Of a stretch of 64,000 nt of DNA, positions 40,628-53,200 are shown in pieces. How positions within the stretch are numbered: the first letter of the stretch is position 1; every line of letters starts with the position of its first letter. This stretch comes from Elysia chlorotica (taxonomy: Eukaryota > Mollusca > Gastropoda > Plakobranchidae), in contig RQTK01000141.1 of assembly GCA_003991915.1 (NCBI GenBank), positions 82,816 to 146,815 of the forward strand, written 5' to 3'. A model generated the notes under the pieces. It was given only the letters and a program-made list of their open reading frames with translations, did no database searches and was not told where the DNA came from. A program made the translations under genes and the position numbers.

Positions 40628-40923
40628 CTTGTCACCATTTGTTTTTCTCTGTTTTTCTGCCTATCTATCAGTCTTAATCTAGATCTGAATAATTAGTGGG
40701 ATCTACATTTATTAGATCATTCTGTTTTTCTCTCTGCTCAATGCCCACTTTATATATTATAAATATCAATGTGCCTAGATCTATATAGTTTTTTGTCCCA
40801 ATTTTTGTGTTTCTTTCAATACAATTAGACAAACGCTATGTGTTGCAATCATTTGTGAGATATCTTTCATAAAGTTTTCACATTTTTTAGGTGGTACATG
40901 TAATATAGATATATAGATCTAAT

Positions 40924-40998
40924 CTTCTTCTTCTTTTTCTTCTTCTTCTTCTTCTTCTTCTTCTTCTTCTTCTTCTTCTTCTTCTTCTTCTTCTTCTT

Positions 40999-41029
<31 letters not shown>

Positions 41030-42360
41030 AGTATTACTGCTCAAATTCAACTATATTGAATATCATTAGCAGGTTTGGTGCACAGGCTCTTAGATATTCA
41101 TTGTAATTTACATTGTTGTATTTATGTATACCTATATTTTTTCCCTTCTTTCAACTTTTCAATTCCATTTTTTTTTCTTCTTTTGGTAAAAATTTTTTTT
41201 ATTTAATATGACTTTCCTCCTCTCTCGGATGGCCTCGTCACTTGGGGCTTCCTGTGGGAGGTCGTGCCATTCTCGCACTGTTTTCGGGAAGAATGATTGT
41301 TGTCTAAGCTCTTCTCTTGCAGGGGATTCTTTTCCATCCTGCTAGAATCTTGGCTGCCACTGGCACACTTCACAGTTTGCTGTAGTTCATTGCACTTTAC
41401 ATCGGCAGTGCTAACCCACACTGCTGGTGTTTCTATGTCGGTTTGTAACAATACTGGCTGAACATCTTTGGATTCTTTCTAATGCAGCGTTTTATCTTTC
41501 ATTTTGTAAGGGTCCCATATTTAGCTGCACATTCTAGTTTAGGGTGTAGAAGCATCTCAAAGGCTTGGTTTTTGATGGTCCTCGTTCGACTGGGCAGTCA
41601 CACCAAGGTATTTGAACTTTTCTGCAATTTGGAGCTATCTGGCCATGGAGATAATATGATGAGTCCTTTGTGGTTACCTGCATGACTTGGGATTTGTTGG
41701 GATGAAAACACATATCATACTTCTGTTCCCAGACAATGAGAAAATCCAGGTCTGCTTGCAAATGTCCTTGGTCTTCAAGATTTTGGACCGCGATTGACGG
41801 CGTTTGATTTAACCTGGTTTGGGAGATCATTGGTATATCCCAAGAAGAGACATGATCCCAGGACTGACCCCTGAGGAACTCCAGATTTCACCCTAATTGT
41901 GTCTGATCGTTCTCCTCCTGCAACCACTGTTTGGTGTCTATCTGGTGTCTATCTGTAAGAAAATCCTTTATACACCTATTTACTTGGCCCGCAATACTGT
42001 AGGTCTTAAGTTTGTGAACCAAGAAGCTGTGATTGACTTTATCAAAAGCTTTTGCGACGTCCAGCACAATCACATCTGTTTGGGCTCCGCTGTCAAAATT
42101 CTTACTTGTTCATCTGTCAATCCTAATAATTGTGTTTTGCAAGAATGTTTTGCACTGAAGCCCTTGTTGGATTGGGGTTAAGATCTTGTTCTTCTCCCAA
42201 TGGTGCATGATGTTGCTTACTAGTATGTGCTCCATGATTTTACATGGTATGCTAGTCAAAGAAATGGGTCGGTAGTTTCTAGCCTTGTAATGGTCGCCTT
42301 TCTTGTACACAGGGGTGACATTTGCCGATTTTCAATCTTTTGGATCTTCCCCTAGGGATT
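40924..42360 (-). mobile_element. Decayed LINE reverse transcriptase with (GAA)n 3' tract
   Basis: On the minus strand: YKKGDHYKARNYRPISLTSI and KIMEHILVSNIMHHWE (42310-42200; RT motif 1), VLDVAKAFDKVNHSFLVHKL (42073-42010; motif A, catalytic Asp present), KSGVPQGSVLGSCLFLGYTN then DLP (41880-41820; motif B), and FHPNKSQVMQ (41720-41690; region after motif C). The YADD/FADD motif C is deleted, frameshifts occur between A and B, and the 5' end is truncated near 42360. A 3' region of about 170 bases leads into TTC/GAA repeats (40924-41028), the likely tail. Jockey/CR1-like by motif wording. Confidence 0.87.
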
Positions 42361-43080
42361 TAGTAAATATAATTGAGAGTATAGATGCTTGGTTTTTGTG
42401 GAAAAAAAAAATAATGCTTTTTATATTCTTTCTCAGAAATAAATAGGACCAAGTGTTCATTATAAGGCACACCATGATGTGATGATGGTGTCTATGTTAT
42501 TCAAGATTCTTGATTCCATCGTTGATTGCATAATTTTATTTATTATATTTGTTTCTTTTGCTGATGGTTACTTGTCTTCAAAAACACATTTGGCTATCCT
42601 CTTAAAACAATATTAAAAAAAAATCATTAGCTTATATTACCTTTTTTTTCTCTTTTTAAATTCTAACTCTATTTGATTGCATCATTGAATGAGCGATTGT
42701 ACTTGAGCCTTTTCATACAGCTATGTGGTGTAGAACTAGAAGACATTTTTTTTCTCAGTACATCTCTCAGAGATCAGCTCATTGATATCTTGCATGTATC
42801 AGAAAGTGAATGGATGTTTGTCCTTAAAATTATACCTACTTTTATGGATGAACACAATCAAATTAAGGCAAGCAAGTAAAATAGAGGCTTCTTCTTACCA
42901 CTCATTAAAAGTGATATACAGATTATGTCATCATTAAAGTGTGCTAAAATATGTATACCATTAGCAATGTTAAATTAACTGTATCCTCAAAATAATTTTT
43001 TCTATTAAAATCAAAGGAGATCTTCATTGTAATATTTGCCCAATAATCTGTGCATTTTTCATAATAAAAATAATAACTAT
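42361..43080. other. Spacer; unrecognised short frame
   Basis: AT-rich. A plus-strand frame 42673-42879 (68 codons) encodes a plausible helical sequence but has no start context, splice pair or homology I can name. Confidence 0.35.
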
Positions 43081-43130
43081 TTTATTTATATAGCGCTTTC
43101 CACCGAAGTATAAAAGCGCTTTACATTTTT
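43081..43130. repeat. TTTATATAGCGCTTT-type inverted motif
   Basis: TTTATATAGCGCTTTCCACC followed by AGTATAAAAGCGCTTTACAT. This motif pair is a familiar interspersed element in many marine animal genomes (usually a SINE/LINE tail or MITE). Only a short piece is recognisable. Confidence 0.55.
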
Positions 43131-44267
43131 CAAGGTTAAAGCATATAAAAAACCTACATCTGAAACATAAATTATACACAATGCTGTAGACAGATGATAA
43201 TTGGAATACATAGGAGCATACAAAAAACAACATTAGCTAATGCGATTAGCTAATGTGATCATGGTGGTTGGGTAGTAATTCTAATTTGACAGATGTTTTT
43301 GAAAAAGAAATGTTTTGAAATGTTTTTTTGCATCTTGTATTCTTGATATGGTTGAATTTTTGCTCAACTGGAATATGATCTGACATCATATTTAGACATT
43401 ATATCAATAATATAATTATTAGATTTGCATTGGTCCAAATGAATAAGTCATAACCGTCTGGGACTAGAATTTAACATGCAATCAAACAGGGGGACAGCAG
43501 TCAGTCTTCACTTCAAACTTAAACAAGGGCCTGAGAGTAAGAACTTGCTTTTTTACTCCAACCATAGTTGGGAAAAAAAGTTTCTGTTTAAGATGCAGCA
43601 TGCACTACATAATTTACCACGAACCTTCTTGGATTTTATCAGAATAATATTAGTTTGATAATTTTTAATTGATTTTTTAAAAGGTCCAAATATTGTAGGA
43701 CATACATCATAAACGTTCAGTTTGAGAAAATTATCGGGTATGATTGATTTCTTGGCCTTGAGATAAATATACATAGCCAGATCAACAAACTCATAAATAC
43801 TCTTGCCATATCCCCTCTCCCACCTCCCAAAATAACGTAAAAGAAAAGGAAAAAAAAGGATCCCTCAAAAAGAAGTAGAAAAAGCAAAGCCAGAGAAAAG
43901 GCACGAGATTTCTTGCATGTACCTCTGTGTATTTGCTACTGATCAAGTTGAAAGGGAAATTCTTTGTTTGACTTTTTCTGGGTAGACTATTTGCTGAAGT
44001 CAATCATTATCACAGCTCTCTTGAGGCATAAGGTTTAAAAGCAGCTAACCTGATATGTCTCGCACTATAAAACGAAAAAAAAATATTGTTTTTTTTTTTT
44101 CGAGTTATGTTCATCCGTTTGTCTCTGTTGATAGTTTTCGGCGAATGTTTGTATTGATAAAGGACGACTTTATGTGTCTGCGTGTGTAAACACGAATCGT
44201 AATTTATCATTAGTTCTATATATAAAACTGTGTGCACCGTTTCGATTCTCTCTCTCTATCTTCTCAC

Positions 44268-44331
44268 TCACTACCCTTCTATTCTCTATTTTGTTTGTCT
44301 CACTACCCTTCTATTCTCTATTTTGTTTGGC
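44268..44331. repeat. 32-bp tandem duplication
   Basis: Unit TCACTACCCTTCTATTCTCT plus ATTTTGTTTGTC twice; the second copy differs only at its last bases (GG for GT). Confidence 0.92.
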
Positions 44332-44857
44332 TCTCTATTTTATTCCAAGGGTGTTGATATTTAAAAACATCTCCACACAAATACGCCAAAACATACAAAG
44401 AAGTGATCATTTTTGTGTTATTTGATTTCTATCTATACCATAGAGGTTAATATATGTACCTCTAGTCTACTGTCGTAAAGTTGCCAACCAACGATTCTTT
44501 TCACATATTTTATCCGTGCATTATTTATCTCCCATTATGCGGACATCAAACTTTTTTCTTCTAATTTGCATGGTCGTAAAGCTCTTCCTTCAATCCAAAA
44601 CTCTGTCCGAGCAAGCAGTGATTTTGACGCTCATCCATTATGCATGGTCATAACACAACACATTGTTTATTCATGCACAATACACAAGCGCACTGCGGTT
44701 GCACTCTCTGCGGTCCAGCCGTCCACACTGAAAATGATCTGATCATCATTCTGTAGTACTCATAGCTAGGCAAGCTGTGCATAGAACTGCCGTTGAAACC
44801 CAACCATCGATTTCTATAAATACATACCAGCAGGTAGTTGTAATCGAGTAGTTAAGT

Positions 44858-45068
44858 TTGTCCAATGTCCAACGCCAGCACCATACAGGCTATATTTTGG
44901 ACGGGCCACAAGACTGACGTCTGACAATTCTTATGTGCTGCTACACACGTGACAGGGTGGGGATACCATGACACCGACCCAACCAGTAGGGGGCGAAATC
45001 ACCAAGGCTCGAACCACGGACCATCGTCACCGAAAGCCCATGTACTACCCCAGGGCTACCGTGTCCCC
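44858..45068 (-). mobile_element. tRNA-derived SINE copy with well-preserved head
   Basis: Tail GTCCAACGCCAGCACCATAC, body GACGTCTGACAATTCTTATG and CCCAACCAGTAGGGGGCGAA. The head on the minus strand reads ACACGGTAGCCCTGGGGTAG ... GGTCCGTGGTTCGAGCC, with both A- and B-box-like motifs at tRNA-like spacing. Confidence 0.8.
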
Positions 45069-45099
45069 TACCAACAGGACCAACAGCTCAAGTGCTTAG

Positions 45100-45840
45100 G
45101 CCCTATTATAATCGATTTATTATTTCGCCTTATCGCCGCTCATATCGATTCGGGTAATTGATGAACCCAAGGCTTGGGAATGGTTGAGGTCTCGACCTGC
45201 ATGGTGTTAACTTTAACTTTAACTTTATGAATGATCAAGTCTAATTCTTGTTTGGGACAAATAACACATTATACTATACTACTTTAACGACAAACCAAAT
45301 AATGAGACCTTCCATTTATCCTCATTGAATGTTATCTTCATTATGAATATGAAGGCTCCTGTGAGATTCAAATAGACATAACTACAACCATTGGATCTTT
45401 GAAATCGCAAGCGGCTTTAAAGGTGTGCATTATTAGTTAAGATGCAATTACATGTAACTGTAAACCTTTACGTGGTTGCTTTGGCTTTAATTTTCGAGTG
45501 CTTGATTTACACTGGCCGCGCTGTAAGCGCGTAATAACAAATGACTATAACTACCAGATTCAGATGAGAGTGTCCCTGAAATGAAAATGCAGTGATGACT
45601 GATGAGCGATACTGACCTGATGGCTAAGCCTACCTGTAGCCCGTTAAGTCGCCAGCCCATCCGCGGTGTCCTGAACACACCTCGGGGCTTAGGGGAACAT
45701 GCCTTGTCCCCACACAACCTTCGCTCCACGCCCCATGCACTTTGTCCAGGCTTCGGGATGAATGCCCTCAGCTACTGTCAGCCTGTCACCACTGTACATC
45801 TCCGCCGTGTCTCTTTCTCTTTCTCCCTCCCTCCCTCCTC
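45100..45840. other. Spacer without recognised features
   Basis: 45100-45500 is AT-rich with none. 45590-45790 is GC-richer with open frames on both strands but no splice or homology evidence. Confidence 0.4.
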
Positions 45841-45849
45841 CCCCACCCT

Positions 45850-45854
<5 letters not shown>

Positions 45855-45886
<32 letters not shown>

Positions 45887-45915
45887 CTCTCTTCTAGTTC
45901 ACTTTGACGAGAGAA

Positions 45916-45990
<75 letters not shown>

Positions 45991-45991
45991 G
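45855..45991. repeat. (CT)n then (GA)n then (CAGA)n
   Basis: CT at 45855-45884, a 37-base spacer, GA at 45922-45964, CAGA to 45991, with further GA at 46024-46039. The arms are complementary and could fold back. Confidence 0.95.
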
Positions 45992-46757
45992 GCGGGTAGG
46001 CAGACAGACAGGCAAATCGACACAGAGAGAGAGAGAGAGTGTTTGTGTGAAAGAAGGAAAACGCTTCTATGTGTTAGTGTAAAAATGGGGGGGGGGGGGG
46101 GGTCACGATTAGTCTCTAGATTAACAGCAAAGCGATGGGAGAGGAGGAAGGAGAAACTTGACTCTCCTCAATCCAAGAAAAAAAATCGTACAGCGGTCAT
46201 CATTAAAGCTGGTGCAGCCTGACAGGCCCAGTGACCTGCCTTTCCCGACCCACAGCGCAGTGTGTGCACAGATGCCGCCCGCTGTATGCTGATACTAAAT
46301 AATGCTCTCCTTGTCACGATGTTGTGAAGTATCTCAAGAGGATGTCATAGTGTATTACTTTCGAGATCCGTTGACATATGAAGTGGTTTCTTATCAATAA
46401 ATAACTGTACATAATTCGGACCAAGTGAAATGTATTGTGTGTTTCTGCACCAGTGTGACCAGGATAATTCAATACAGTCATGGTTATCTGATGCAAGGCT
46501 TTTGTCAGTTAGAAAAACGCATTCTTTTGGTGTTTTGTAAGCGTTAAATGTGTGTAAAATAAGGATAACAACCTTAGCAGTTAGGAAAAAAAACCACCCA
46601 AAAAAACAAAACAAAACAAAAAAAGCGACAAAAAAACAACGACAACAACAAACAAACCGGAAAGATATACATGTAATAGTTTTTAACCATTCGATTTGAT
46701 GGAGCTCCGATTTAGAGTCAAACGATTTTATGCATAATAATTTTGTTTCTACACCTT

Positions 46758-47039
46758 AGGGAAATGACTTGAATGAAGACATCAGGGAAATGATTTGAAT
46801 AATGACTTGAGGGAAATGACTTGAATGAAGTCGTGGACAGCTCTTAGACTCTTTTAGACATTAGGGAAATGACTTGAATGAAGTCCTGGACAGCTCGTAG
46901 ACTCTTTTAGACATTAGGGAAATGACTTGAATGAAGCTCCTATGCCCTTTTTAGACTTGAATGAAGTCCTGGACAGCTCGTAGACTCTTTTAGACATCAG
47001 GGAAATGACTTGAATGAAGCTCCTATGCCCTTTTTAGAT
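46758..47039. repeat. Minisatellite, AGGGAAATGACTTGAATGAAG units
   Basis: At least six units begin AGGGAAATGACTTGAATGAA. Two alternative continuations follow: GTCCTGGACAGCTCGTAGAC + TCTTTTAGACAT, or CTCCTATGCCCTTTTTAGA. The mix gives a variant-unit array. No ORF spans it. Confidence 0.92.
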
Positions 47040-47284
47040 ATGTCTGGGTGATACTGGTAACCGACCAAGTCACAAGAAGGAATACAACGTAGACTTGTAA
47101 CGAAAAATAGTTTTTATCAATGAAGTGTTTCCAAAACAAGCCAGAGCCATTTACGATTATCTTTTAAATTCTTTTTGTTTCAATTCACTACCTGTCCTCA
47201 TTCGGTGCTTTCATACTGGCCACATAGTCTCCTTATAATTAACTAAGTCAAGATTAGGATTTACAAATACTTGCCTCCCGTCGG

Positions 47285-47322
47285 TCTCTCTCTTTCTCTC
47301 TCTCTGAGAGAGAGAGAGAGAG

Positions 47323-47350
<28 letters not shown>
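47285..47350. repeat. CT/GA/CA compound microsatellite with palindromic junction
   Basis: CT (47285-47305) passes directly into GA (47305-47322) and then CA (47323-47350). The CT-GA junction is a near-perfect palindrome. Confidence 0.95.
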
Positions 47351-47353
<3 letters not shown>

Positions 47354-49440
47354 CTTCTTCTCTCAGTCTCATTTTCATTCTCTATGTCTTGAAAGAGTGT
47401 CATTGACTGCAGGAATTTACATTGTTTTTTTCTTTCTTTTCATAACGTTTTGCCTGACTCTGTTCTTTTTAACTTTATGAGTTTATGGAATGTGATCACG
47501 CACTCAAATGTTATTTTAACATCTGCATTCCCCTTATTTGTAAATGTTATTTAAAACCTTATAGGAAAAATAGCTGAATGGACATTTATTGGAGACCATC
47601 CCTATGAGCATTTGAAACTTTTTTTTCTTGTTAAAGGTCTGTGAACGATTTATCGGCCACTACTTGTGTTAAAAGCGGCATTAAAATAGCACCCTAATGT
47701 TTCGACAGCTACGACATTTTTTTTAAATCTAAGGATATGAAAGTTGATTTATAGCCACAGTTAATAACATGTTAATGACACATGGTGCTCGCATTGACTA
47801 AAAACGACAAGGTTGGTTATTGTTTTTGTTGTATTTAAAAAAAAAATCTTTTTACAAGGACTTACAATGGATGAACGTGAGACGCAAATGGGCAGGGCCT
47901 TCTTTTAATGTTTTAAGGGAAAATGGAACTGTAGGCTAAATGAAATCCTGAAATAAGACACTAAGCGAAATGTCTGCATCAAGCATTAACCTTTTCTTGA
48001 AATAATATTCAAAAGATTGATTGTGCAGGCTAAAACCTAAGTCATATGTATGCTACAGTTGTATGGCATGTTGTTTATTATATTTTTGAAATCAGAAATG
48101 CCTGATTCGTTGTTTCTTTATATTTCCAATTTTGTAGAACACAATATGGGCGTCTTTGAGAATAAAAGTTAAGCCAGAATGAACAAGCAAATTAAAATAG
48201 CGCGAAGCTGTGCGTTTTCTTTCTTCTTTATTTCCTTTTCGTTTTAAATTTTCGTTTCGCTATGCGAGGCGACAAAATAATATCCCCTCAAGCTACATTG
48301 CTTTACATTACATTTTAAAGTGCCCTGCTTTCAAGTGCCCTTCAGTGAGACCATTGTTCGGTTCTGTGCCCCCCTGCCGTTTTCCCTCCCGCTAATGGAT
48401 CAAAATATTATAATGGACAAGAATAACAGAGAAAGTAACGTGTGGTTTGGATAGGACCACATCCATCTCATGTTAAAATACTCTGCTGCGACGATCAGCT
48501 TTTAAATCTTTCTAAGCCTGTCGTAAGTGGTCTCTCCTGCTTTATGGTAAGATTTAATCAGAGGTGGATTGCCATAGCACCGTGAATCTAGACCTCTCTG
48601 TTATTGTGCTATGCTCTGGTTTGGAAGTTGTAAGAAGTCACATGTTTGATCTATTATACTAGTGTAGACTATTTTTGTAAGAATTATGGTAAAATTGGCT
48701 TCATGGCGACATTAAGTTAAGTTACCGCTACTAGGCTCTTAAATTAGTGGACAACATTAACCATATTAGTCATCCTTTTTATTTATTTTTGCTTAAATGA
48801 GGCCCCTGAGTTTTGCGTGTACAGGTATGCTTACAACGTTCTTGTTAGTTACGTGTACAAAAATAACATCCGTGAAATATGGCTAATATTACATCAAAAT
48901 ACATTGTACCGGTACTTTAATATACATTGCATATTTATGTTCTATGTCACATCCTAAAAAAGCAAAAGAACAACAACATACAAACAACAACCCGTTATTA
49001 TTTGGCAGAATGTTCCTTTATCTAAAGATAAATAAATATGGTTTAAAAAGTTTAAAGTTAAAGCTACTTCTATGTAAGGCATGATATGTCTCACTAACTA
49101 TTACAAATACATGTATATATCTATCCTCTCCTTTGTTTATCTTTGAAAATGTAAACTGAATAATCATTTATAGAATAATTAACCCTTTGCTCCACCACCT
49201 TCGCTGGGTCTGTAATATTGGTATTAGACTGCCACGAGCTACGACACAGAGACCAGTTAAACATGTTCATCACAAAGTCGAGGCGTTTCTCGGGTGCTTT
49301 TGACAGCATTGTGAAGTTTCAAACAAGATCTTATATAAACAGGCGGAATCCCAGTCGCTTCTCGTTGGGCCAAGACCTGATTGGGGACATAAGTTTTATA
49401 AAAGCATTGTTAACTGGATCGTTGTTTGTTTTAATCCATT
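47351..49440. other. Spacer without recognised features
   Basis: AT-rich; only chance ORFs under 75 codons, no splice-flanked frames, no repeat family that I recognise. Confidence 0.45.
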
Positions 49441-49453
49441 CTTACCCCCTTCC

Positions 49454-49456
<3 letters not shown>

Positions 49457-49499
<43 letters not shown>

Positions 49500-49562
49500 C
49501 TCTCCCCTCCCTTGTTGTCTCTCCTGCCTCCCCCTCTCTCTCCGCCTCTATCCTCCTTTCTG

Positions 49563-49626
<64 letters not shown>
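49457..49626. repeat. Two (CT)n tracts with pyrimidine-rich spacer
   Basis: Near-pure CT at 49457-49496 and 49569-49626, joined by a CT/CCTC-rich spacer; about 170 bases almost free of purines on the plus strand. Confidence 0.95.
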
Positions 49627-49628
<2 letters not shown>

Positions 49629-49999
49629 GCTATCTTTTTTCACACGTTGATAAGATAAAGACCTCACATGGCAATACTCTTTAAGAGTTGGGAAATGTGA
49701 TGTCACCATGACATGGACTGCATGCTCTGGTTTGACTAGAGTATTATGTCCCGGAGTTTTTACGCCTTACAGCCACACTCTATTGGTCATGCTTCTGCTA
49801 ACCGTAAACCTAGGCTAGGAAATGGCGCACCTTCATGTTCAACACCGCTTTTTTAAATCTATTTTTCATCACTAATGATTTAAATTTTCAGTTTTCTAGA
49901 TCAAGATTCTAGATTTCGAATGAGTAACTAAAATAAGATCGTCGGAGTGCAATATTTACAAATCGTGGTCATTTCCTCTTTTTTCCTTGTTTCTGTCTC

Positions 50000-50002
<3 letters not shown>

Positions 50003-50066
<64 letters not shown>

Positions 50067-50218
50067 TTTTGCCTTCCTGTCTGCATCTCTGTATCTATAT
50101 ATATATATATATATATATATCAAGGACTACTATAGTATCTCTATATTTTGCTCTCTCTCTCTGTATATCTGTTTGTCTGTCTCTCTGTCTTTTTGCCTTC
50201 CTGTCTGCATCTCTGTAT
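50003..50218. repeat. CT tract, TA tract and 38-bp duplication
   Basis: (CT)n 50003-50062, (TA)n 50094-50120. The 38 bases CTCTCTGTCTTTTTGCCTTC and onward at 50057-50094 are repeated identically at 50181-50218. Confidence 0.92.
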
Positions 50219-50249
50219 ATGTCTGTCTTTCCCTGTTGTCTGTCTGTCT

Positions 50250-53200
50250 GTCTCTCTCCCATCTTCTCTTTCATTGGTTTTTCTCCTTCATTGACTCTCA
50301 CCCTTTCTATGTTTTCTCTCGATCCTTCTATTCTGCGATTTACTTGAATTATCCTCATCAAAGTCCTTCCAACCTCACTCTGGGTCATTGTGTCATCTCA
50401 GGTTATGCCACCAATGGTAATCAATACTGACCCATTTTCTCTCAGCTTTTCACTCAAGTGAGCTTCACCGATCCTCTGAGTATCGCTGTTAATACCTCAA
50501 TTTCATCGACAAAGCCCTCTTGTCATATTGTTGAGAAAACACGAATCCTTCAGTCAGCACCCAGCAGTAATCTCCGAGATCATATTCGCAGTGGGAGGTA
50601 ACTCTAGAATAATTATACTACGTCTGTGTATTGAAAGCAATTGGCATGGGATTGTTAATTTAGATTTTATCCTCTACAGTTTGCGGTTTACAGCCCGTGT
50701 TGGGTTCACATACTCTTTGGTTATAGTATCTTAAGGTTTCCTCTGATTGTTAAGCCAAGGAGTTTCATAGCGCTGAAAGTTGAGCTTGTGTTTACAGTCA
50801 TAGCACCCCCTCCACGCACACACATACAGACGCACATTTATCTCTTTGTGAAATCAATTGAATGTCAACTTGGGCAGTTGAGTAATCTCTACAAGAACCT
50901 TATTTAGACCAGGATTGCAGTAAAATTGTCTTTGATGAGATCCTTGTTCACTTGAAAGTGTTTTGAGGTTAAACCCTCCGCTGTTTGTTAAGAACTGCGT
51001 CTAAATATGTGTTCGTTCATAATAATCAATAAAATATTGAACCAAGAGCGACTTTTTGTGGATGGTAAATTGCTATTCATTTTAATGATGAAACTGAGAG
51101 TTTCCACAGCAAAGTGATGTATTCAAAATTGTTTCTCTATAATAGTTAATATGTCTCTTTCATGGGAATTGTATTTACTCATCACCTTTATGCTACAGCT
51201 CAAAACTTCTTTATTGATGAAAATCTTTACGGTTATAGATTTCAACATTTCCTGATTTTTACCCCTCAATGAAACGACAAAGTACCAAGCAGTTTCTTTA
51301 GTCAAAGATAAACTCTTTTCGGGATTTTGATAAAGTTTAATGTTTGTTGCTTAAGTGATGTAATTTTAAGTGCAGGAGCTAGAAATGTTGAAGTCAGTGT
51401 AAAAGAAAATGTGCTACTTATTATTATTGCCTCTGTTTCCTGAACCGAGCACCGAGGTGCAAATAAATATGGCCTTAACTTCTAACACAAGCGACTCTAT
51501 ATTGTACACGCTCTGAGAGACATGTCTGATAAACTTTAGCGACGCCTGAACAAGTGAATAGTTGAACCAAACCCTGTTGATATTTTCTTGGTTCTCATTT
51601 TACAAAAGTAAATATATATATATTTTTTATACTTACGAGAATTCAATGCCTTAGAGTGGTCTTTATATGTACCATATTGTCGGTTTATTCCTTCCACCTG
51701 CTTTAGCCAATATTCTGTTGGCAAAACGAGAACCAAACCGATACCTAAAAACATAAATTTCCGACAAGGACACGGCCATTTCCACCTGATCGGATTCTGG
51801 ACATTTTTATTGCAAAAAATAGTGTCCTGCGCTGACCTCTGCCTAGGGGGTCAGGGTTTATTATTGAGTGCTGAGAACCTATCATCCCAGCGCAGAGTGG
51901 ACATGGAGTGCTTGTCTTTCTCTTTCGTTAGAAAATAATGTTGTCCGAACGCAGGCATTTTGTTCTGGTCACGTTTCAGAGTTGACCCCGGGCAAACGGT
52001 ATCTCCCTCTATAGCCCCGTGCCTCACCACAGTCCCCCATACACATACGGCTATGTGCGGAGGTAGTCCGGGTACAAAGCTCTCCACAGGACCGCACCTG
52101 CTGGAATGTGCATGCTTGTGGTGCATGTCTTGAGTGGATAATAGCCCGGAGAAGAATAGGAGAATCCTGTATTAGTGTTCCGCTATCGATTTTCAGACTT
52201 GTCTCAGAAAGATTATCTCTTCTTTCAATTAGAAAACGCTTTGTTGGGATGAAATCTTTAACGTAAGAGTTTCCGTGTCCTTTTAAATGTCAAACTACTT
52301 TTGTTTGTTAGTATCTTCCAAAACAATCTTTTAAACCGGTGAATCTTATGATAGAAGTCTTCTTTATGCAACATTCTCACGATGAGGCATTCCCTAGAAC
52401 AATGTAATTGCTTCATTGTCTGCCTGAAAAAACAACTTGATATCTAACTACAAAATCCGCATCTCCTCTCCCCCCCCCTCTAACACACACACACACACAC
52501 ATTAACTCTCTCTCTCTCTCACTCTCAAGATTGGTGGATTTTGATTTTTTGTAACCTCGCTTGGGGCCTATCTTGCTTGCGAAGTTTTAGGAAATCGTAG
52601 GAGTTTCTACGTCTGGTGGAGCGGAAAGGAAAATGAAAAAAAACAAAACAATAACTGTTGTATTATATATTACTATATTAAACTAACACATTTTAATTCC
52701 TCTTTGGCGAATAATTCCCTCCATTTGGTTCTATTAGTCCCTTACTCTTTCTTTCTTTCTTTTTCTTCTTCTTTTTTCCACTGATATGTGAGCAAATTAG
52801 TAGATGTAAGAATTTCAGTCTAGCGTCCTTAGCAACACGCCATGGGCGGTGTACAGTAAGCTCACTGGCTCTGCAATGTGAAGTAAGTTTTGGGAGGTAG
52901 GGCGTTCAACCTGTTATCAGCAAAGTTTTGCCACCTCGGGGCGTGCACAATTTATTTTAGAACCAGGCTGTGCTGTTGGGCTCTGCAGTGAACTCCAGCT
53001 GACGTGATAGCCCTTCGCTCGCTCTGCGGCCGCCTCAAGAGGCCCCTAGGACGGAGTTGGAGTGCATTCCATTAATACACCTGTCCGGGCCCCCAGCAGC
53101 GCCGCTACCACACTGGACACACCGGTCACCGGCCACTGGATGATGGCTTTATCTTAACGTCGATTCAGCCCTGATAGATACGTTTAGAGAGAATTAAACA

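Noticed and set aside
42673-42879. 68-codon plus-strand frame as an exon
   Set aside because: No acceptor/donor pair or homology; surrounding sequence is AT-rich spacer.
46758-47039. CRISPR-like array
   Set aside because: Repeats are directly abutting variants without unique spacers of constant length, in an animal genome; it is a minisatellite.
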